The translations under genes were made by a program, and so were the position numbers. The notes under the pieces are model-generated. The model did not search any database. It was not told where the DNA came from and worked only from the letters and a program-made list of their open reading frames with translations. A stretch of 55,192 nt of DNA from Terriglobia bacterium (lineage in GTDB: Bacteria; Acidobacteriota; Terriglobia; Bryobacterales; Bryobacteraceae). This document shows positions 49,587 through 55,192 of this stretch, piece by piece. The DNA lies in contig JAIQFI010000008.1 in NCBI GenBank assembly GCA_020073345.1, positions 106,108 to 161,299 of the forward strand. Direction: 5' to 3'. Every line of letters starts with the position of its first letter. Positions within the stretch are counted from its first letter, which is position 1.

Positions 49587-51253
49587 TGCTGTTGGATCAC
49601 CAGATGTTGTCCGGCGAGGACATCCTTCAGAACCTGCCGCGTCCCCCCGGGCCAGCGGATTTCAACGCTCGTCGCCTTCTCATCGCTTCCCAGCCCGAAG
49701 GTGAGCGCAAGGTCGCTCGCGGAACAGAAGCTTGAGCCGCTGTGCACGGCCTGCCACTGCGTCCCCGCGGCGCTGGTCACGCGCACCACCGCGCCGATTC
49801 CATCGCGATTCGAGCGCGTTCCTTCTAGTCTCACATTGATCCAGTGATTGCCGTTCCCGCCGTCGTTGCGATAAACATCGTTGCGATAAAGATGAGCGGG
49901 GCCGTGATTGGTGGCGATCAGCACGTCCAGATCGCCGTCGCGGTCGAAGTCGCCATACGCCATGCCGCGAGCCACCATCGGCGTTGGAAACGCGGCGACT
50001 TCCTCGAACACTCCCTTGCCCTGATTCCTTAGCAACAATGGCGTCTGTTGGTACATGACCTTGGGCTGCACGCGCTCGATCTCTTCATCCAGGTGGCCAT
50101 TGGCCGCCAGGATATCCGGGTACCCGTCCAGATCGTAGTCAAAGAAGAACAGTCCAAAGGTCAGCTTCAGCAGGCTCGCGCGCCCGACCGCGGATTTCGG
50201 GGCTTCGTCGACGAACAGTCCGTTGCCCTCGTTGTGATACAGCCCCAGCATCTGATTGGAAAAGTTGCCGACGATCAGATGCGGTCTTCCGGAGCGGTCG
50301 TAGTCGGCTGCATCCGCGCCCATGGCAGCTCGCGCCACGCCGTCCTCGCCGAATGCGACTCCGGCGGAAAGCCCCACTTCCTGGAACTTCCCGTTTTTCA
50401 GATTGTGGTACAGCTTGTTGGGCTGCGTATCGTTGGCCACGAACAAATCGGTGAAACCATCGCCATCGTAATCAAACGCCGCGACGCCCAGGGATTTGGC
50501 TGTGGGATCCCCTAGACCGGCCTGCTCAGTCACGTCCGCGAACTTCCCGCCGCCTAAATTCCGAAAAAGCTTGGACGACGTGCCCTTGTACGACTCAGGT
50601 GTGCAATAAGACTTGGTCGATCCATCCAGGGAGCAATACAGATCGGCGTCCGGAGTCCATTGCACATAGTTGGCGACGAACAAATCGAGCTTGCCGTCCT
50701 GGTCATAATCGAGCCAGGCAGCGCTGGTTCCGAAGTTCGCATTGTGAATGCCCGCCGCGGCCGTGACATCGCGAAATCGTCCGCCGCCTTCGTTGTGGAG
50801 CAGACGGTCGCCCTCTAGCGCCGTGATGTACACGTCCTCGCGACCGTCGTTGTCGAAGTCGCCGATCGTCACGCCGATGCCGTGAGCCTCGAAATCCAGC
50901 CCGCTGCCCGCGGTGATGTCGGTAAAATGCCCGTGTTGGTCGTTTCTATAGAGCGCTGCCGTGGCACGAGGGCCGTGGCCGGTCCAGCTCTTTCCGTTCA
51001 CGATCAGAATGTCGAGCCAGCCATCGCCGTCGGCATCGAAGAAGGCGCAGCCCGGCCCCATCGTCTCCGGTAGCCACTTCTTCCCTTCACGGCCGGAGTT
51101 GTGCTGAAAGTGGATGTTCGCTTCGCTCGTGACGTCAGTGAACCGAACCGGTGGTGCCACGCGCAATTCTTTTGATCGCGACGGCGCCGTCGTCCCGCAC
51201 GCCGTAAGAAACACCAGGCTCAGGAGCGTGATCGTGTATCGGCTGTCTCTCAT
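49583..51253 (-). CDS. CRTAC1/ASPIC-UnbV lipoprotein with FG-GAP repeats
   Basis: A 556-residue predicted lipoprotein: MRDSRYTITLLSLVFLTACG gives a lipobox with Cys 19. VRFTDVTSEANIHFQHNSGR opens the CRTAC1-type domain. At least six FG-GAP/VCBS calcium-binding repeats follow, each with a D-x-D-x-D-G loop (FFDADGDGWLDILIVNG, AFDYDGDGFTDLFVAND, FFDYDLDGYPDILAANG). The C-terminal ASPIC/UnbV module has WINVRLEGTRSNRDGIGAVV and SSFCSASDLALTFGLG, then VEIRWPGG. Likely a surface beta-propeller. Its first 119 bp overlap the cytochrome gene in another frame. Confidence 0.88.
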   Translation of the reverse strand: MRDSRYTITLLSLVFLTACGTTAPSRSKELRVAPPVRFTDVTSEANIHFQHNSGREGKKWLPETMGPGCAFFDADGDGWLDILIVNGKSWTGHGPRATAALYRNDQHGHFTDITAGSGLDFEAHGIGVTIGDFDNDGREDVYITALEGDRLLHNEGGGRFRDVTAAAGIHNANFGTSAAWLDYDQDGKLDLFVANYVQWTPDADLYCSLDGSTKSYCTPESYKGTSSKLFRNLGGGKFADVTEQAGLGDPTAKSLGVAAFDYDGDGFTDLFVANDTQPNKLYHNLKNGKFQEVGLSAGVAFGEDGVARAAMGADAADYDRSGRPHLIVGNFSNQMLGLYHNEGNGLFVDEAPKSAVGRASLLKLTFGLFFFDYDLDGYPDILAANGHLDEEIERVQPKVMYQQTPLLLRNQGKGVFEEVAAFPTPMVARGMAYGDFDRDGDLDVLIATNHGPAHLYRNDVYRNDGGNGNHWINVRLEGTRSNRDGIGAVVRVTSAAGTQWQAVHSGSSFCSASDLALTFGLGSDEKATSVEIRWPGGTRQVLKDVLAGQHLVIQQQ

Positions 51254-53837
51254 TGTTATCCTCGGGACTCAACTGTCTGGGGCGAGCCGTCAACTGCTGC
51301 GAAGCCTCATCCGCCTTGAAGCGCTGGAACAGACCCTGCTCGCGCTCCGCCTTGTCGATCTGCCCCAGCCCCCGGTAGCAGAGCATCAAATTGTAGTGCG
51401 CCTGAAGGTCCTCGGAATCGACGGCCAGCGCCTGTTCCAGCGCACGGACGGCTTCCTTATACCGGCGCTGGAGGAATAAGATGCGCCCGGTTTGATTCAG
51501 CGCGACGCGATCGCGCGGGTACTGATCCTCGACTTGTGCCAGGCTCTTGAGCGCGCCGTCGTAATCGCCATCCGCTTTCTGGATCATCGCCCGGAAGAAG
51601 TGCGCCCGCGCGAGTTTGGGACTTAGCTGCAAGGCCTTATCCGCAAAGGGACGTGCGGCATCAGTCTCGCCTTCCTGGATCAGAACTCTGGCGACGTTCA
51701 CCCAACCGTCGGGATATTCGGGTTCGATCTCGGTCACGCGGCGGAACGCGTATTCGGCGCCTTTCAGGTCGCCTTGCAGAAGCAACCCGATACCCCAGTC
51801 GTTCCACCGCTCGCGATCCTGCTTGCGTGGAACCGGCTCCCAGGTTGGCTCCCCCACGGCAACAACCGTCTTCGCTTGGGCCAACGTCACGATCGGCAAC
51901 TCCGGTACCGGCTTCGAATCGAAGCTGTAGATCCGGCTGTCGAACGCGAGACCCGCGCGGCCGGACTGCGCCACGCCGGCGAACGCGTACTTGGCGTAGT
52001 ACTCGCTGAACTTGCGATAGTTCAGCCGAGTTTCAAGCGTGATGGGACCTTCCACGTCCTTGGGGATCGGCAAGCGGAAATGCACCGTATCCGCCGCACC
52101 GGGCGGGATCAGGCGCACGTACAAAACGCTGCGCGCCTGCCACGCATTGCGCTTGTTAATCGGGTTTCCTTCCGCGTCCAGCTGCAAGGAGCGGTAGAAG
52201 TGCGCGCCTTTTTCAACGGGTCCACGCCCGTTGTCTTCCACGCGCCCGCTCCACGCCAGCACGCGCCCGCGAGCATCGGTAGCCTTGAATTCCAGCCACA
52301 CATCGAAAGCATCCACCGTGCCCGCCGGGAAGAAGTGCCCGATCTTGCGCGTGCGCACCACGGCGTCGATGGTCACGGTGGACCCGGGCCGAAATCGCAC
52401 ATTGGGTGCATCCAAAGGCGCGGCGATTTTGCCAACCTCCCGGATCACCGCCGGACCGGTTTGTTCCGCTTCTTCGCCGACCGCAAAAGTCGACGAGAGA
52501 ACCGGGCTGTCCGTTGCACGCCGCAGCATCTGGACTTGTCCTGGCGTCAAAGGGACTTCCGTAGCTGCGAACAGATCCGCGGTAATGAATCCCGACTTCA
52601 AGAAGTCTTCGGTCTCCTTGAGCTGCACCGCATCATTATTCACGGACGCGACCGCCGTATTCGCGGCCGCGAAGCGGTGCGAGTGCACCATGCCTCCGTG
52701 GTTGCCCGGATCCTGCGACGGCACCAGGGCCATGTGGCACTTCCCGCAGGTGGCCGATTCGGCCGGATAGTAAAACGACCGCGCTCCTTGTCCCGAAACG
52801 CCGCTGGCCTGCCAGTTGTCGTATTCGTTGAAACCGCGGAACCAGCGGTAATTGTTCACCGGCTGGTCCAGATGCACCTTGTGACAAGTCGCGCAGAACT
52901 CCGACGAGTTCTGTCGCATGAAAGGCTTCATAAAGGTCCGGCGGTGCGGCTCGGGATTAAGGTAGGTGATGAACTCGTTGGCCTTCTTGATCCACGGAGT
53001 CTTGCTGGATGCCAGGTTGTGCAGCGGCGGATATCCAATGGTGAAGCCGCCGTTCCCCACCGAGCCATTGACGTGCACGATGGAGTGGCAGGAAAGGCAC
53101 CCCAGACCGTTCTGCGCCTCGGGGGTGTCGACCTGCTCCTTGATCGGACGGTCGAAGCGGCCATTGAAGAAGACGGCGTGGTCATGGCATCCGGCGCACC
53201 ACTTGCTGCCCTGCGTTCCGCTCAACTCCTGCATGTGCTCGATGGAGCGGCGATAGAACTGATTGTTGAAGGACGCGAAGTGGTGCATGGAACTCTGCCA
53301 CTGCTGGTAGATATCCTTGTGACACTCGCCGCACAGGGCCGAGTCCATGAAGAAATCGGACGGGATGACACGCCCAGTGTTGGTGTTCGCCGCCGAAGGC
53401 CAGAACGGCGACTTGGGACCCGCGCCTTCCTCGGCCATCGACAGCGGGACGGTCTCCGGATTGCGAATACGATCCGCACGCCAGCCGAAACGCAGTGCCG
53501 CGGCCATAATCGCCAGTGCGGCGAGTCCAGCGCGCCAACGTCCCCGCGGCAACAACATCGCCAGTCCGATGACACCCAGCGCGATGTGCGCCCACAGCGC
53601 CCAGCGATTGTCGGTGACCGCGCCCTTCACCACCAGGAATCCGCCGAGCAGCGCGGCGACGATCAACACGGCGATTTTCGGGCTGCGCCGCCACTGCCAG
53701 CACAATGCGACGACTCCGGCGAGACCTACGACCACGTGCAGCAATACGTTGGCTACGTAGAAAATGGTCGCCGACGGCAGCGCCGCCACATAAGCGGCGT
53801 TCAGCAGCAAAACTGCGATGAGCAGCTTAAATTTCAA
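51135..53837 (-). CDS. Membrane pentahaem cytochrome c with C-terminal TPRs
   Basis: Start assigned to TTG 53837, overlapping the upstream stop (TTGA) behind GGAGG, giving 900 residues; a longer in-frame reading goes into the upstream gene. The first about 120 residues form four membrane helices. Five CxxCH haem sites follow: CGECH at about 169, CAGCH at 214, CLSCH at 247, CATCH at 315 and CGKCH at 364. A beta-rich region precedes TPRs at about 680-840 (AEYAFRRVTEIEPEYPDGW, AVRALEQALAVDSEDLQAHY). Haems must be attached outside the cytoplasm. Its C-terminal 40 residues overlap the downstream lipoprotein signal-peptide region. Confidence 0.88.
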   Translation of the reverse strand: MKFKLLIAVLLLNAAYVAALPSATIFYVANVLLHVVVGLAGVVALCWQWRRSPKIAVLIVAALLGGFLVVKGAVTDNRWALWAHIALGVIGLAMLLPRGRWRAGLAALAIMAAALRFGWRADRIRNPETVPLSMAEEGAGPKSPFWPSAANTNTGRVIPSDFFMDSALCGECHKDIYQQWQSSMHHFASFNNQFYRRSIEHMQELSGTQGSKWCAGCHDHAVFFNGRFDRPIKEQVDTPEAQNGLGCLSCHSIVHVNGSVGNGGFTIGYPPLHNLASSKTPWIKKANEFITYLNPEPHRRTFMKPFMRQNSSEFCATCHKVHLDQPVNNYRWFRGFNEYDNWQASGVSGQGARSFYYPAESATCGKCHMALVPSQDPGNHGGMVHSHRFAAANTAVASVNNDAVQLKETEDFLKSGFITADLFAATEVPLTPGQVQMLRRATDSPVLSSTFAVGEEAEQTGPAVIREVGKIAAPLDAPNVRFRPGSTVTIDAVVRTRKIGHFFPAGTVDAFDVWLEFKATDARGRVLAWSGRVEDNGRGPVEKGAHFYRSLQLDAEGNPINKRNAWQARSVLYVRLIPPGAADTVHFRLPIPKDVEGPITLETRLNYRKFSEYYAKYAFAGVAQSGRAGLAFDSRIYSFDSKPVPELPIVTLAQAKTVVAVGEPTWEPVPRKQDRERWNDWGIGLLLQGDLKGAEYAFRRVTEIEPEYPDGWVNVARVLIQEGETDAARPFADKALQLSPKLARAHFFRAMIQKADGDYDGALKSLAQVEDQYPRDRVALNQTGRILFLQRRYKEAVRALEQALAVDSEDLQAHYNLMLCYRGLGQIDKAEREQGLFQRFKADEASQQLTARPRQLSPEDNNERQPIHDHAPEPGVSYGVRDDGAVAIKRIARGTTGSVH

Positions 53838-55192
53838 CGCGCCTCCATACGTCGGATCAGGGCCTGCGCGGGACGTGTGTTGTAGGCGCGCTGATAATCG
53901 TCGTGCGCGGCGTCGCGCGGGTAATGCTCTGTGACGGGATACGGATACCGGGACATTCCGTGGAATGGCAGCGGATTCACCGTCGAAGAAAACGCCGTGT
54001 TCGGATCGCGATCCTTGGCCCAGCCATCCACCTTCAGCAGAAAATCGCGGGTCCATCCCGTACGCGGGGCTTCCAGCCCTTTCGACTCAAATTGGAGGGT
54101 AACCTCATCGCCCGATCCCATGATCACCAGACGGTCGTCCACATCCTTGAGCAGTTCATCCACCCGTCCGAACTTGGTATAAAGACCCGGCGTCGGATTC
54201 CAGAAAGAGACCGGCGAAACATGGCCGTAGAAAAACGTATCCGGCTGTTCGCGGCGCGAGTCGATGCGAGATTCCGAGAATCCGCGGAATTGCAAATCGG
54301 CAGAGACGAGAGGGATAGGCTTCGGCACGACACCGGGGTCCGATACGTCTTCGCTCAGGAAGATTTCGTCCCAATAGACGCAAAGATTGGTGACGATCCG
54401 GACCTTGCGGCTCGCGGACAGAAACTCCACGGGAACCGCGATGGTCTTGGGTTTGCCGGCGGGCATGCCCATATCTTTGTTCACGGTCTGCCAGCGGCCT
54501 TGGGCGTCCTGCACCTGAAGATACGGCACGGTCAATCCGGCAGTTAGCTCCTGCGAGGCTCTTCGAAATGTGCTGCCATCCGGCCAATCGACCCAGCCGT
54601 TGAGCAGCAGGACCGCTTTGCCGGACGGAGCCGCGCCCGCGAAATCCAGTTCCAGCGTATGCAGATCCGCCACGCCAATCTCCGACCGCCGAAACTGATC
54701 GGGATAGCGCTGGTCTTTAGACAAGAGGAGCGGCAAGACGTCCCGGCCCTGGTCGTCGTGAGCTGCTTTAGGATAGATCCGCCGCTCGACGCCGAACAGC
54801 CGGAACTCAGGATAGGGCGGCCCTTTGAACTTTTCGTTGGTGAAGATCTCCGTGCCCTCGCGGTGATCCACGGCGAACAACTGGATCTGATCCAGGTACG
54901 ACACCTCGCTCAGCTCCTCGGTCACGCGAACTTCGTAGTGTCCATCCTTCTGCGAAAGCGCCGAGCCGGGAATCTGGACGTACTCGTCGTGATCCACCGG
55001 AAAGTAGCTGCCATCACCGTCGCTCGCACCCAGGGGGGCCACTCCAAGGACATCCGTGATGAACTGAAACTCGCGGCCGTTCCAGGTCCAGATCATGGGG
55101 CAGGAACCGGATAATCGTTGCGCTTCCTCGTACGCATGCGCCTGGTTGGTTGCCTGCTTGACCTCGTTCTGGATCAGCCCGTTGGGCCAGGT
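53834..55192 (-). CDS. C-terminal part of a CRTAC1/ASPIC-type protein (5' cut by the window)
   Basis: The frame is open to the window edge. The outermost part (WPNGLIQNEVKQATNQAHAY, then EEAQRLSGSCP) matches the ASPIC/UnbV module of CRTAC1 proteins. Then comes a large beta-rich domain: TWNGREFQFITDVLGVAPLG, YFPVDHDEYVQIPG, EEVSYLDQIQLFAVDH-like and FKGPPYPEFRLFGVERRIYP. The ATG at 55096 is only an internal Met, not the start. The stop overlaps the cytochrome's TTG, so the two are translationally coupled. Probably secreted; function unknown. Confidence 0.8.
   Translation of the reverse strand, partial: TWPNGLIQNEVKQATNQAHAYEEAQRLSGSCPMIWTWNGREFQFITDVLGVAPLGASDGDGSYFPVDHDEYVQIPGSALSQKDGHYEVRVTEELSEVSYLDQIQLFAVDHREGTEIFTNEKFKGPPYPEFRLFGVERRIYPKAAHDDQGRDVLPLLLSKDQRYPDQFRRSEIGVADLHTLELDFAGAAPSGKAVLLLNGWVDWPDGSTFRRASQELTAGLTVPYLQVQDAQGRWQTVNKDMGMPAGKPKTIAVPVEFLSASRKVRIVTNLCVYWDEIFLSEDVSDPGVVPKPIPLVSADLQFRGFSESRIDSRREQPDTFFYGHVSPVSFWNPTPGLYTKFGRVDELLKDVDDRLVIMGSGDEVTLQFESKGLEAPRTGWTRDFLLKVDGWAKDRDPNTAFSSTVNPLPFHGMSRYPYPVTEHYPRDAAHDDYQRAYNTRPAQALIRRMEAR

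Noticed and set aside
51774-53885. A 703-codon plus-strand open frame
   Set aside because: It lies antisense to the pentahaem cytochrome, whose five CxxCH motifs, membrane helices and TPRs are real. The antisense product is Arg/His/Gln-rich without domains, a usual artefact of high-G+C codon bias.

Overview
The window looks like a chromosomal segment of an acidobacterium, most likely of the Solibacter/Bryobacter branch. This is inferred from gene content: a TonB-dependent receptor with an N-terminal carboxypeptidase-regulatory-like domain, secreted 'DFSGVW' and DUF6152-type proteins, several CRTAC1/ASPIC-UnbV repeat proteins, a Ser/Thr kinase fused to a polytopic membrane domain, a PadR regulator, and high G+C with GTG and TTG starts. 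No rRNA, CRISPR array or complete insertion sequence was seen.

Layout. 49-5259 (minus) is a tight run of six genes: two small TPR proteins and one large one, RNase III (rnc), a secreted protein of unknown function and an exported methyltransferase. 5269-8870 is an accessory patch: a ParD-like antitoxin broken by an amber codon, a lipoprotein, small proteins of unknown function, and an RHH (CopG-like) gene with a small partner behind an inverted repeat. 8875-17065 is mostly housekeeping: an M23 peptidase, the zinc-ribbon Ser/Thr kinase, an Hfq-like protein, DNA polymerase III delta', a DUF1223 protein, methyltransferases and ssb. 17155-29205 holds an M20 peptidase, hicB-hicA behind a rhomboid protease, a class II aldolase, a cNMP-domain flavoprotein lacking the thioredoxin-reductase CxxC, an acyl-CoA synthetase, an LssY_C protein, a glycosyltransferase, and an ECF sigma / putative anti-sigma / CpxP-like triad.

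29282-31413 is the most distinctive part. An intact tRNA-Cys(GCA) is followed 2.06 kb downstream by a perfect 67-bp copy of its 3' portion in direct orientation. The interval has no integrase. It carries an excisionase-like HTH gene, a 41-residue membrane peptide, and a PadR gene translationally coupled to a membrane-protein gene. The PadR promoter and palindromes lie at the element's right edge. I read it as a minimal or decayed tRNA-targeted integrative element.

31477-41904 has a DUF1801 protein, an amidohydrolase, two small secreted proteins, the TonB-dependent receptor behind a near-consensus promoter, an MFS/spermidine-synthase fusion and a HExxH protein whose start is ambiguous. 41934-42613 is a deletion scar joining the front of an alpha/beta hydrolase to the tail of a beta-barrel protein. 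42829-46271 is a three-gene nucleotide-sugar cassette (4,6-dehydratase, aminotransferase, NeuC-like epimerase) of the kind used for legionaminic- or bacillosamine-type sugars, without the expected synthase in this window. 47019-48194 has two AhpD-like genes. 48186-55192 (minus) is an overlapping operon: a CRTAC1-type protein (cut by the window edge), a membrane pentahaem cytochrome c with TPRs, a CRTAC1 lipoprotein and an amidase.

All functions were assigned by reading motifs; no database search was run.
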